DNA of 64,000 bases from Aplectana chamaeleonis (taxonomy: Eukaryota > Nematoda > Chromadorea > Rhabditida > Cosmocercidae), in assembly GCA_029168955.1 (NCBI GenBank), contig JAPDOI010001347.1:62001-126000 (forward strand), read 5' to 3'. How positions within the stretch are numbered: the stretch's first letter is position 1; every line of letters starts with the position of its first letter. The notes under the pieces were generated by a model. That model saw only the letters and a list, made by a program, of their open reading frames with translations, was not told the DNA's origin and searched no databases. This document shows, in pieces, positions 48,762-61,400 of this stretch. The translations under genes were made by a program, and so were the position numbers.

Positions 48762-49341
48762 TCTTGTCTTTTAAGAAAAATAGTAGTGAATAAAAGTAAC
48801 ACTGGAAGAAACCAGTCAATACTCTGAACAAAATAGACCTCCCCGAAGTCGATCGATATCGGCACAGTTGGCGAATTGCCACCCGCCCGCATGGTTTCCA
48901 CTTCTCAGACAGGATCCGACGACCATGCCGCTCACCATGCCGCTTGCGTTGGATCGCTACCGCAGCGCCGTCGCAAACCCCACAGTGAACGGGATGGTCG
49001 CATGACGGCCAGCGGAATGAAAGACGTGAGACGCCGCCCAACCGCCAACGCGATGTTGTACGGGGTGGTCCCGCAACGGTGAACGGGATGAAAGGCGGAT
49101 CACATAGCGCCATCACCAATGCCACAGCGAACGGGATGGTCAAACAAGTGATGAAACACCTATGACGTCATCGCCCTCAAATGATGAATAGGAACCCTAT
49201 TATTGATCGATTTCTTCTCCAGTTGTTTTCTGCTGACACAAATGCTGCTTCTACGAGTTTATCTTTAAAATACTACAACATTATAGCAACAAAATCAGAT
49301 TGGTAACAGGATATATACTAACTATCATGCAGTATACATAA

Positions 49342-49552
49342 CAGATTTTCGAACAGAAAAAAACGTTAGCTATTCTTAGAAACAATGGAAAATATGTAGA
49401 TCAAAACATAAGATTTTCGAACAGAAAATAACTCTAGGTACCATAACAAACAATAAAAAATATGTAGATTGGAATATAGCAGATTTTCGAACAGAGAAAA
49501 CTCTAGGCATCATAACAAACAATGAAAATATGTAGATCAAAATACTAATCTT
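49342..49552 (+). repeat. Three tandem copies of a 70-bp unit
   Basis: AGATTTTCGAACAGA begins units near 49,343, 49,411 and 49,481, each followed by AACAATG/AACAAA and ending AATATGTAGATC/T. The unit is AT-rich. It lies between the PWWP gene and the upstream small gene. There are no direct-repeat/spacer features of a CRISPR. Confidence 0.85.
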
Positions 49553-49604
49553 CTTTAGAATGTGTCTTCAGCCACAAAACTACATACCGCGGATGTGCGT
49601 AATT

Positions 49605-49675
49605 ACGACTAACGACTAACGGATTTAACGACTAACGGGCTTTTTGGGTGTTACGACTAACGACTAACGAAATTA
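49605..49675 (+). repeat. CGACTAACG simple tandem repeat
   Basis: ACGACTAACGACTAACGG and close variants recur about seven times in 70 bases, interrupted by GGCTTTTTGGGTGTT. No function is apparent. Confidence 0.85.
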
Positions 49676-49851
49676 AAATTATTTTCGTAAGCAATCCCAA
49701 AATTCGTTAGAAAGCCAATAGTCACTCAAATCGCGCTCCAACCCAAGGCTTACACCAGGATTGATACATATTGCCCTGTTGGTTGTTCCAGGTGAATGGT
49801 AAAAAAATAACTATAGCCTTCAGTATTGATTATTTCCACCGGAACTGCACA

Positions 49852-50345
49852 TTAAAGGCAGTGTTCACGATAATCTTCGATTTTGAGATTAATCGCTAAA
49901 CCGATTGTTTGGCCTCCGGGTAGAACTGAAATGACGAAGAAATCGAGAAAAACGCACCAGAAGGGTACGAAATCCTTTACTCTCACCACACCTTTTAACT
50001 CTCACTGGAACTGTTAGTTGTGACGTTGAAATCTTTTGTGGATCCGTCTCTTGCGATTTTCTACTCTCTACTGCTCCGTCCTTTCCTTCAGACCCAAACT
50101 ATTACTGTTTGGCCCAAAATATTCTTCCATTTTTGATTAGCCCCATTTCTCACCGGTGACAACCGCCGTGAACATGTTCATACAGTCGGACAACTATTCC
50201 AGGCCAGAGAATAAGGTCACTGAAATAAGACGTTTCAGAGCGTTTGAAGCCGTTTCTTCGTAATTTTTGTAACACCTCCTGGCCAACGCGTTGTTTTGTG
50301 TGGAAAACTAGGGAACGAAAATCATCGTGAACGCTGCCTTTAAAA
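49852..50345. repeat. 494-bp MITE with AAAGGCAGTGTTCACGAT ends
   Basis: TTAAAGGCAGTGTTCACGAT at the left is matched by ATCGTGAACGCTGCCTTTAA at the right. The element shares its ends with 34,634-35,108. It sits about 0.45 kb beyond the 3' end of the small three-exon gene. Confidence 0.85.
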
Positions 50346-50788
50346 CCCCAACCGAACTTTGCGCTAGGTTAGGCGCAGCATTTATGCGACTTCGTGCCGG
50401 TCGCGCGACTTTATGGTAGGCTCACTGAACCGGTGCCAAAATGCAGGTAAAAGGAAACGAGCGTTTTCCGAATTGACAACTCCTTCGCAAAAAGCAAATG
50501 TTTCACTCTCGAAAATATAAAAGTGTAAAAAATCCATCAGGCAGATGGCAAAAACCCCACAGAATGCAGATTCCAAGCAACGTCAGCATAATTTGCGAGT
50601 GGCAACGGAAAAATACTCGACAGAATCATGGCCGTCCACGGTGACAATTTTTGGACCTAACCGCTCTAGAAAAGAAGATTTTGACCCAGCTCCTCGCGAA
50701 ATCCCGTTTCCTTTAGAGTGACCTACAAAAACCTAAAAATAGAAATGGAACTCAGAACGAAATAATAATTTCATCGGCTCAAAGCGAG

Positions 50789-51452
50789 CTAGTTCTCCAA
50801 GGCGCAGCCATCGTCACCGCCAGCATTTTCGTCGTCGTGTTCCTGAGCGCGTTCCCTTCGTGCTCGCTTGGCTCGATGCTGCAAGAGAAGAATTTTTCCA
50901 TTGATAAACTTAGCAGAACAAAATCAGGCCAACGCTCAAATAAAAACCTACATCCACAGGAACCCAGCGTCCATCCTCAGCGTTGTATTCGAAGGAGCGA
51001 ATGTCTTGCCTGAAAAACGATGCAAAAAAAGCTAGCCACACATTGGGAAGATAACCCGAATTTCCCACGGTTTTCGACTTCAGTGGTTTCATCATAGATT
51101 ACAAGATAATTGCTGCTTCCTTTGTGGTGCTGACGCAAAAGCGCGCCAGAGCGAGCGGGCGAGGACGCGCGTTTCAGCGCGTGAGGTAGCGCGTGTGAAC
51201 GGCTATCAAATCGTGTGCCTATGATGAACATGAACATCGTCAATCACACGCTCTCGCGAGGAGTGGACGAAGCCTGAATGGGAAGGGGATGTCGCTTCTG
51301 GACCCACATTAACGATCTACTCAACTCAGATCTTCAACACAATTCTCGAAGAATTTTTCTCACCCAATGCATAATTTCGCCCTACCTGCAGTTTCAACCA
51401 CTTACCTCTTGACTAGTGTGGGATCAACATGATTGTCATTATTTTGTTCCAT
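50789..51452 (-). CDS. Small three-exon gene, 64-residue protein of unknown function
   Basis: Exons on the - strand are 51406-51452, 50952-51009 and 50789-50878. Donors GTAAGT and GTAGGT and acceptors TTTTTCAG and TCTTGCAG are good, and phases agree, giving a complete 64-residue frame from ATG to TAG. The protein begins MEQNNDNHVDPTLVKR, continues through SFEYNAEDGRWVPVD and HRAKRARRER, and ends in an acidic tail (DDENAGGDD..). There is no signal peptide or membrane segment; the basic HRAKRARRER could be a nuclear localisation signal. I do not recognise the family. It lies head to head with EXOC8, start codons 1,022 bp apart, and about 2 kb upstream of the PWWP gene on the same strand. Confidence 0.7.
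51050..51290. repeat. Dispersed repeat related to 24,515-24,965
   Basis: CGGTTTTCGACTTCAGTGG, TTTGTGGTGCTGACGCAAAA, a GCGCGCC/GAGCGAGCGGGCGAGG run and CACGCTCTCGCGAGGAGTGG parallel the 24.5-24.97 kb element. It lies in intron 1 of the small gene. Confidence 0.6.
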
Positions 51453-52423
51453 TTTTGAAAAAAGGAACATAAAGAAAATGAAGGTTAGAGTATCAAAATA
51501 AAAAGCTTTCAGATTAAGTGACTTGCCTTGAACCAATTGCGAGCTGTACTTTGAAGAATAACGGTCAGAATAGCAGGAAATATCGAGTTTGTAGTCTAAC
51601 AGGCACCTCCATAATCAGCGAGGTTTTCCTGCAAAAAACCATGTATACTAAGGTACATAAGTGCGAACCGAAAACCTTCGACAAGCAATAAGAAAAGGGA
51701 AAAAGGAGAAGAATAAAAAAAGAGAGACAAGAAAACACACAACGGAACTAAAAACAAGGCAAAATTTCAAAATGATGACTATTTTAGGAGAAAAAGTTTT
51801 TTTTTTGCAAGTTTTTGGTGCAATTGCGGACAAACATTATAATCGACGCCTCCCGAATGGTCAACGGCATCGTCGGAAGCGAGTCACGCCCACCATTTCG
51901 CCAGTTTCACGACCCTCCGACCCATCATTGCACCGAATGCACCCAAACTTCTACGGGGTCCTAAACCCGATTCTGCCTGAGTTGTTGTAAACGTAGGGCA
52001 CAGTCTCTGTTATTTGGTGTTTCGTTCGTCAAAAGTCTCTTTGCTGCAGTGACTTTCTACTTCTAAGCTTTGTACATATTATGCTTTTGCACAAATCATC
52101 CTACTTTTCCAAATTTCTCCTTGTAATGTATAGTTAGTTTATATTTATATATTACGATCATATCCGTGCTAATTCAAAAAAAAATCCTTGTAATTTTGTT
52201 ATGGAGACAGTAATATTTAATTTATTAAATATTTAAGAAATACTCCAAGTGTGAGACTTTGAACTGGACCTCTTTATTGTCTTCAGAGGATTATCAGATT
52301 TTTCTGTAAAGGCATGGACATCCTTGATTATTCTTTCGGATTGACCATCGAGTTCACTGCCAGAAAAATGTATTTTCGAATCCATTTGATCTAATTTAGA
52401 CTCCCAGAATCCTCCGATTTTCA
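51453..52423. promoter_or_regulatory. Bidirectional intergenic/promoter region
   Basis: This interval separates the divergent starts of the 64-residue gene (- strand) and EXOC8 (+ strand), so both promoters are expected here. It contains a less AT-rich block at about 51,820-51,970 and AT-rich flanks. A 109-codon + strand ORF (51,661-51,990) crosses it but shows no domain. No specific factor site can be named. Confidence 0.45.
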
Positions 52424-52424
52424 G
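52417..52424 (+). promoter_or_regulatory. Possible trans-splice acceptor for EXOC8
   Basis: GATTTTCAG ends at 52,424, 49 nt before the EXOC8 ATG. TTTTCAG is the nematode acceptor consensus and there is no upstream exon in phase, so a spliced leader could be added here. This is inference from position and consensus only. Confidence 0.4.
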
Positions 52425-52473
52425 GTAATAAAGGACGGAAAGAATAGGCTGATAGAGTGTGGTAAGTACCACT

Positions 52474-55400
52474 ATGGAATCTCGAGATCAGCTCGAGAAT
52501 TCTGGCGATGCAGCACTCCTGGCAGACAATTTCTCCCCATCGGAGTGTGAGTTTGGAGCTTTTACTTCTAGAGTAGTTATCAGACGAAGGCTGGAAATGA
52601 TCATGGGAATTTCCAAATTAATTTTGCAGATTTGGGTCACAATGGATTAGCGGAATGAAAATCTCAAGAGTGGAAAATCGAGTCATCAGTTTCGACCTGA
52701 CTTTAATGCGGTCGTTATTACCTTTTCGTGGAAACCCTATTCATTATAAGTCGCTATTCATACTGCTCAACGCCATCACGGCACGCGCGGGCGGGGCGTT
52801 GGAGTATGAATACTTTTTACGCGCGTCACGCTTGCGGAGACTATGAATACTCCAGCAATGACGCTATGACTGAACGATTTGGAGCGTGTCATTTTATGTT
52901 CTCCGGACCAAATTCTGGCCCGCATTTGCGGACTACGGTCGTTTCATCATGCGACACCTGGTAATCGTGCTGGGAGGAAGGTGAATCGTGCCGGGACCAA
53001 GTGGTCCCAGCACGACTATCACGTGCCACACGATGAACCAGCCGTAGTCCGCAAATGCGGACCGGAATTTGGCCCAGAGGACGACATTACTGGCGTTCAT
53101 TAGCAGATAGTACTGGTAATTAATGTGGAACGGAATGAAGTTGAAGGTGGAATAATATGGAAAATGATGAAAAAGTTGTTACGGTCGTTTCCGTCATGGC
53201 GAAGCGGGCGTCACGCGCACGCTGCGCGAGCGAGGCGTCAGACTAATCATACTTTAACGTCACACCCGGCGTCACGCTCAGGCCGAGCTGGCGTTGAGTA
53301 GGAAAGATGGCGGCCAAGCAAACATACTCCTAGCCACGCCCGCGCGTCACGTGTAATAGGAAGGAGCACGAATAGCACCTTAATGATTCTAAGACAGTTG
53401 TCAGCTAGTGTCCGATCAGGTTCCTTGATTCTTGCCCCCAGTCTTCTTCTTCTTGTCAGCCATGAACAGAGCATCGCATCAGAGGCGTAGGAAGCTAGCC
53501 ACCTCACACGGCTTGTACCATAGATCTCGAGCAGACGAGGTTGTAGGCCTGGCCGGGCATGAAAATAGACGCAATGAATCATGTCCAGCACATTCACAAT
53601 CGGGGCATTTATCTGGGACTGACTGATCAATCCGATGAGTGTAGGCCTTCAGATTTCTGGAGTGACCGCATCGCAGACCAGCGAGGGTTGTTCGGGTACG
53701 TCTCGGTAGTCCAACTTCGCTGTCGTCGACTCGTGGGGCACGCCACCATAGATTGCTGGGCTGGAGCATCAGACAGGTACTCTGCCACGAGCCGCGTATG
53801 CACAGCCATCTGAGGCTTCGCGATAGCTCGGATGTAGCCCAGCGTTGCTGATCTACTGCAGACAGAGAAGCACTGAGTCCCCCCAGTCAGGATTAAGAAT
53901 GCGCTTTTGCAATAAGGTACGTTGTATGTTAGTAGAGGGAGTAGTAAGCTCGTAGATCACGGCGAGATCGCGTTTGAAGAGAAGAACAGTTCTAACAGGC
54001 AACCGGTTCGTTCGAACAAGCTCGTGGCCTCTAGAGAGCTGAGCCCTGGGGCTTTCGTTGCTGCTACCAGAAGGATTCAACAAAAGAATGCGGTGTGGTT
54101 TTTCCAAGAGTTTCAGTGGCAGAAAAGAGGTTAAGGTTTATCACGTCGGTTATGAGAAGTCCCTTCTTTAGTCTCAGTTCTAGGAGGTGGTTTTTTTTTG
54201 ATGGCTGGTCCACAGCGCTCTGCTGACTCCTCACGTTTAAGCACACAGTTGTCCCGATTCTCGACGGGGCTACCCCCCTCCCTCCTTGGTGACCAACATT
54301 GTTGAAACCTACCGAAGATTTTTTACCTCAGATTAATTTTTTCGACAAGTTTGAGACTGAGAATTTTCAAAAATTATTCAACACTACTTCCTTTCTCCAC
54401 TGACGAGGTTCGGGAAAGTGCGTTCCATTCTCAGCCTAAAACGTTCACTCCTCCCCCAAGTTTCCGATTTTTTTTTTGAAAATTTTAACGTCACCCTATG
54501 TTGTCGTGCGGGGCAGTATTTTTATTCTGACTCTGAGCCTTACACCCATTTTGGCACAATAGCGACAGCTGTTGAAATTTGGTCCATCAGTGCTGTCGTG
54601 ATCAAATTTTGTGGAACGCCAAAGTAATAACGCCATCTGGATGTCTTCCACCTTTCGTTGGCCAAGGTTTAGATCCCGCGTTCCCACATCTTGCGTTCAA
54701 GGTTGAAACTCCAAATCAAACATTAGCTTTGATGTAAAGTGTGGCAGATTCTGCTGGCCGAAAAACTGGTAAAATGGGATTCGCCGACATCGTCGCAGAA
54801 CACGACAGAATGTGGCAGAACATCTGGAAAATGGTTTGATATCTGCGCATCCATGCTTATCCATCGTTCGTTTGGTTTTTCAGTCATTCGTGACCGGTTG
54901 CAAGGCGTTCGAACTGGTGACGAGACGAAGAAATTGCAAGCGCTGCGAACCGAGATGAACGCTATCAACCATGCCTCCCAAGAAATGCTCAAGAATAATG
55001 TCTTTCAAAACTATCAACAGTTTATCGATGCCTCGAAGGAAATTTCACGTAACTCCACATTTTATCATGCAAACTTGCCTGTATACAGGAATTGCAAACT
55101 CTTCGCTTCAGATCTTGAACAAGAAATCTATCAGCTCTCATCACTTCTTCTCGACCAGAAGCAGTTAATTGAGAATCTCATGCAGATGACAGGCATGTTT
55201 TTTCTATTTAATAGTGACTACTATAATTACCTCGCAAAATGTACTCGGGGTCGAGCGCGGTTGTGGAATTTTTTAACGGGTGGTTAGCGGAGGTGGTGGA
55301 AAATTTGGCCCAAGAACGAAAATCTCGGTAGCGGATTGTACGAAACTCGGACCAATAACAAGCTGTCGTGGCTCCACTGATAAGGAAAGGATCATCACAT

Positions 55401-58400
55401 GCCGTGTTCATTCCAAATAACACATGCCTTTCGAGGATCAATTTTCGACGTAGATATCGAATTTCCTCACAGCGGCTGCCAAACGTCTCTCTGGACGTAT
55501 TTATATACATTTTTCGCGCTTTACTTCTAGACGCCAGATAACGTGTGATTCATGAGTCTCCGTTGCCTCCTGAGATACATCGATGTGACTTCTTAACCAG
55601 GGATGATGATTCTACACCAATTAACTATGGGATGATTTCTGGTGTAGAAATCACATTGGTGTATCTCATGAGGCAACGGAGACTCATGGATCACACGTTA
55701 TTATGCTTCTATAAGTAAAGAGCAAAAAGACGCTTATAACTCCGTTCAGAGAGACGTTTCGCAGTTGCAATGTGAACATTCGAATCTACGTCGTAAATTG
55801 ATCCTAGAAACGCATACTTCATTTGGAATGGCCCGGCATGGAATTATCTTCCCCTTGTGAGCTCCTTAGCCATTTTCTGCTCGACCCTGAGTGGACTCCC
55901 TCTGATCCCAAAAGCGTTTTTTTGTCAATCTCTGGAATGTAAGTCTACCAAGTCTTTCCCAGGCGGTTGTGCCTCCTTCATTCCCTAACTCTGTATCAGC
56001 TCTTGGTAGATTACATAGCCACCGCGTTGTGTGGCGTGACACCCTTGTAGGCTCATCTAAGGGAGCATATAAGGTTGCAAAAGTGATCTGAGTCAGGGAT
56101 CGCTAGCAGACTTAAGCAGTGGTTTGTAGCACTTAGAGAACGCTTTTGCCCACCAGGAGCGTGTAAAACGATCCGAAGTGACAGTGTTTGAGCCATTTTG
56201 AGCCTCGGAAGCGTTGAGAATCCGTCACATTTTTTTGTGAAATCTCCGCCCTCAAGAAAAAAAGTAGGACTGATTTGCTCGAATATGGTAGTTTTTCATG
56301 TCTCTTGACGCTTCCACTGGTGTAAGCCTTCTAGCGCAGCCCGTATCAGTGAATTAGCATCTCTATCATGACCTTTTTTTGCGACAATGTATGCTGCGTT
56401 TAGGGGCGGAGACTACATGCGCATTTTTTGTTTATTGAATAGTTTTTTTTTCTTTTATTGAACAGACGACATAGCTTTCTAGCTTAATTTTTGCAGGCGA
56501 TGATAAGTCGTCGGTGGAGACAGCCTCCAGTCATTCCGCTTCCATCGCTTCTGTTACTCCGATTCAAGTGCTAATGCAAAAGATGGATGGAATAGCGGTT
56601 TGTACCAAATGAATATACTGAAATATATATTTTCAGTAACGATCCGTTGTCCATATTTAATTAAAAATACAAATCATGCGATGTTCAGAGTATTCTGAAC
56701 AATATGAGGAGTTCGGACAAGGTGCTACTCTATGGTGAAATGATGTTGCTGGATCCTGAAACAAAAGAAGATATCCACAGAGCGATGCTTGTGCTACTGT
56801 CCGATCGATTACTGATAGGAAACATCACGCCGTCTGGGAAATACAGGTGATTTAACTTTTTTTTGCAAAATGTGTTTTAAGTTCTTATTTTCACTCTTGT
56901 AATAGTATTGAGAAGGTTTTATCCTGACACCATTCAAGTCTGTCATGAGTATTTGCTTAACAAGTTCTTATACTTTCTTTTAGCTTGGAATCCACGTTTT
57001 CGTTGAATAACCTGGCAGTTGTAAACGTTAAGGATAGGGAAAGTGGCCCAGCAAAGGCCGATCAGTTGTTGAAACTTCTGGTTTTTCCTGAGCAGAGGTA
57101 TGCGATTTTTGGACTGTTTTTTTCTTTTGTTTTAGGACTTCATCATTCAGTGATTTTCGCAGAAAGTTGTCATTTGAGTGCTCAGTATAAGGCAAGACTT
57201 TGAAATGGGAGCAACGAAAATGTAGTGCTCCCACATTTCAGTCTTCTGTAGTATCTTTGAGCTACTGTCCCCCTTCTAGATTTGAGCTTCCATCAGCTAT
57301 TGTATTCTAGCCTTTCAGTCAGGAAGGAATTACCATACGGTACATTTCTGATAATCTCTAGACGGATATCAGGGTCGTGACTGACGGCGGAGAAGCATTC
57401 TCTCAGGACATGACAAAGGATTGTGAACTCCTTTTTCGATCGGGTCAAGCGGACTTTGTCCCGTATGTAACGGGACTGATCTCACCGCAAACTAGAGTTT
57501 CAAAAAATGATCCGTTGAGTGTTGTGGGGGTAGGGGATGAAAAGAAGCAGTTTGAGGTTCGTTAAATTTTATTGATGCCCCTGGGTAGATCAAAAACGGC
57601 CAAAAATGTATTTCTCGGCTTTTGAAAATTGCTGTTCCTGGCCGAAATTTGTTTAAAGGGGTAGTCTGGGGCGCTGAACACGTTTATAAGGTTCGTTTGC
57701 AATTCTTCAGAAGAGTACTAAAAGGTACGATAGGAAAAGCATTACTTGTTCACAGGAACCTATCATAATCTTCCGAAAAAACTAGAAACGGACCTAATAT
57801 CATGTTCAGCGCTTCAAAGAATCTAACTGGACAGAGTTTGGGCTCAGGGTACGGCGCGAGGTGTGGACAAGGCCGATTGTAGTCAGACCCCACAGAAGCT
57901 TTAATAGGTCAAATATTTTTGGCGATTTTCTCAGGCTTTCTCCCAGGAGTTTGATCCATGTTTTGTTGTGAAATTTAAACTCAACCTTAGGATTTTCACC
58001 TTTACACTAACTTACTTACAAACGATTTCATCTAAGTTGGACACTAAATTCGAATTCTTCGTAAAAATTACTTCTAACAGTCATACCCCCATTCAAAATG
58101 GTTCACTTGGTCTCCGAAGGAGCTCAGACCCCACTCCACCCTTGCGCAGCTCAGACCACCGGTGTGGATATCCATACCACGCGCCGTACCCTGTTTGGGC
58201 TCGAAATGCTCAAATTTTAAAAAATATTCAAAAAAGACAAAATTTTTGTCGTTTCTGATCTAACCATGTGCATCAAGGAAATTTTACAAACTTTAAATTG
58301 TTTCTTTCCATCTCCCCCCACAACATTCAGCGGACCATTTTTTAAAATTACAGTCTGCGCTGGGATCAGTCCCTAGTAAGAAGAGCTACAACCTCCCCCC

Positions 58401-61400
58401 ATGGCAAATCTAAAAATTTTCTTCGAAAAATTTCATGATTCCCTTCTTCCAAAGTTTAGTTTAACAGGCTTTATTATTTACAATCTCCTCCACAGCTATT
58501 CGTTTTTGGGTGAAATTTTTTACCACAAGCCGCCACCACCTTTTGTATTGCAAGACAAGAGCAGCTTGATTCTGTGATTTGTGTTATATAGTCAGCTAAG
58601 GCAAAAAATGTTTCCAGGTATTATCGATGTGATAGCGCCAGAGTTAAGAAAATGTGGCTGGATGAGCTCGAAAGAGCAAAACGTGAAATTCTGCATGAGG
58701 GTATTCTGGTTCGCCAATCTACGATCCGAGGCAAGCGGATGTCGGTCCAGGTATAGCTTCTCATCGTCCTTACCTTACCTTCACACATAAATTATTTTTA
58801 ATTCAGGACCGTGCCTTGCGCGCTCAGGTGGCACCATCCACCACCAATTCACTCCGAGAGAGTGAAGAGGGAGAAGTCAGTGAGTAGTTTTCGGTTCCCT
58901 TTGAGAGTCAAATTTGCCATAGCTAACTTGGACTTGCCCTTTTCCTAAAAGTTTTCTGTTAATAAGGTGTGTCTCTAGATCAGGACGAGATAGCGTGGCT
59001 TCAGGAATTACCTGCGGAGTTGGATGATTGTATAGCGCATAGGTATTGTCTCGTAAAATATAGTTTTCGACTGTGCTTTGACTCTAGAATTTCAAGGGAT
59101 CTCGACCAAGCCGTAGAGTTGATTCATGAATGGAAGCAGTGTGCCACAAAGGATTCCAATATAGATGCTCAAATGAAAATTAGAGAGAATCAGGTGAGTT
59201 TCTCCCTATTTTCTGATTTTTCCTTCTCATGTCTCTATCAATCCATTAGATTGTTCAACTGCTGAGTGAGGACGTAAGGCGCCCAGGGGCTGTTCATGGT
59301 GGGCCACGAGCGATGAAGAAGGCTAGAACCCTTCTATCACAGTTAGGGAGAGGTATGACGTTGGTACTAGTTTTCATCTGGTTGGCACATTTAGAAGTTG
59401 TTTTGCGTTTCAGGTACGTATTCCTTGGATCTGTATCTTAGACGACGAAGTGCCCTGCAACGAGCCGCTGTCAAGGATATAGCAGTATCTGAAGAGCCGT
59501 TGTCGTACGTGCGGCAACTGTGCACCCTCTTTGCTGCAGCTGTGACTGATGTGGCGAGCGAGTTCCACTCGCAACCTCAGTATTATTGTCAGGTGCGTCA
59601 GGGGGTCATTGGCTTCATCAACAGAAAACTGTTTCCTACGCAGTAAAATACGCAAATACAACAAAAGCGAAAAAATTTTATAAAATCAAAATGGAATAAA
59701 TTATACACTGTACGACATGCTGCGGACCAAAAATGTAAAAAATAGAAAAATTACGTCGATCAAGTGAAGGCTCTAAGAAAGGCCACATCTCACTTACAAG
59801 GGACACCTTCGAAAATAAAATGGAGTTTCGAAGAACGGTCTTTTGAGAGTTGTAGAGGGCGTAAAAATAAACAATTTAAGATTTTAAAATTTCACTCATT
59901 CCTCACGGGTAGATCAAAAACCACCAAAACAATGGGTTGCGGTAGGTAAAATGCCATTCAATGCACCCTAACCTGACGAAATCCGCTAAAAAACAGGAAA
60001 CAGACCCCATATTCGTGTTCAGCGTCCCAAATTACCCCCTGGGGCTGAGTTTGGGCGAAAAAAAATTTCGACCTCTGAACCCCGAAAATGGCCTTGAGCT
60101 TCTTACCTCATGGGGCTCCAAAGGTCGAGAAAAAATTTAGGACTCAAACTTCGCTTTCGGAGGTTATTTAAAGTGCTCATAACGAATCTGAGGTCAGTTT
60201 ATCGATTTTCGACAGATTACGGTAGATTACGGTGGGTATACGGTAGTTGGGTGAAAGTCTCAGAATTGACTCAAAATTTCTGAACAGGGGTTATTCGGGG
60301 TGCTGAATGCGAATTTGATATTCACTTGTCAATTTTCGAATTATTAAGGTAGGTTTAGGCCCTCTATGTCATGACAACTACCGTAAACTACATTAAACCT
60401 CAGAATTTCGGAAAACGATCTCTAGATTCGTGTTCAGCACCCTAGATTACCCTTACATACAAGTTTTGAGCCGAATCCGAAAATTTTTTCCAAACCACCC
60501 TAAAAATTCCTTGATGGGTACCTTTGCCTTGTCGCGAGGCTTGGAAAAACGACTATAACTTCTTTTCATAAAAGCTTCTCTATTTTTCAGAGAAGCTGCA
60601 GAGAGCATACTCGGATTCTACGTCTAAAATGGCATCAGAAAACTACATTCAAACCGGAATGGCCAGGCTGAATAAAAGTAGTTATCTTGTAAGATGCGTT
60701 TTCAAAAGAGTGGTTCTGTTCTACTCCAAATTTTGGAATTGATAACGAAACACTTTTCTTGAGTATTCGAGCCATGCGCTAAAGTATTAGGTTGCTTCAA
60801 TGGATTTCGTAGTTTAGGTAAACCCACTTCTGTTTACAACAATTATTTCTAAAAAGATTGACCATTGATCAAGGAACAAGTCCACGAATGATCATTGATC
60901 AAGGAACAAGTCCACGAAGTTTCATTTTGTCCGAACTTTTTTCCAGTGTCATATATCAAAATAAGTTCCCTAAAGTGTTTCTCCGAATTAAGGACGGTTT
61001 TTATGTAACATATGTGGGGGAGAAGGGTAAGGGTATTCTTGATATTCTAGCAATTGTCGAAACCTCGGAATTTCCGTAGTTTCTAAAATTGATGTGACCC
61101 GTTCTCCGTTTATATCACGTTACCTCTGCGATATAATAAAAGAGGTATAAAAAACAAGAGACACTGTTAAAATTCAAACCAAAGAAAGTGAAAACATAGA
61201 AATGCCATTACTACCAGCCGTAATGCAGTAATGATCCCACAGTATTCGAACCATCTTTGAATTGCTTCGTAATCCAACGCCTAACCGACTGAGCCACGGT
61301 GTGCTGCTAGCTCACCCCGACTATCACATTGCAGTGATCGGTGGTTTGAATGCAACGAGCATTGTTCAGGGGATCAATGAATAAGTCATAACTCGAGAAC

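Noticed and set aside
49342..49552. Regularly spaced repeats resembling a CRISPR array
   Set aside because: The repeats form a plain tandem array in which the intervening sequence is also conserved; the window is eukaryotic.
51661..51990. 109-codon + strand ORF between the divergent genes
   Set aside because: Begins in a Lys-rich low-complexity tract, no domain, and lies where the shared promoter region is expected. The C-terminal half looks slightly coding-like, so it is not excluded completely.
57377..57565. Possible extra exon in EXOC8 intron 6
   Set aside because: Exon 6 (ending CAGAG) joins exon 7 (GTATTATCG) directly to give the conserved FPEQRYY, so no extra exon is needed.
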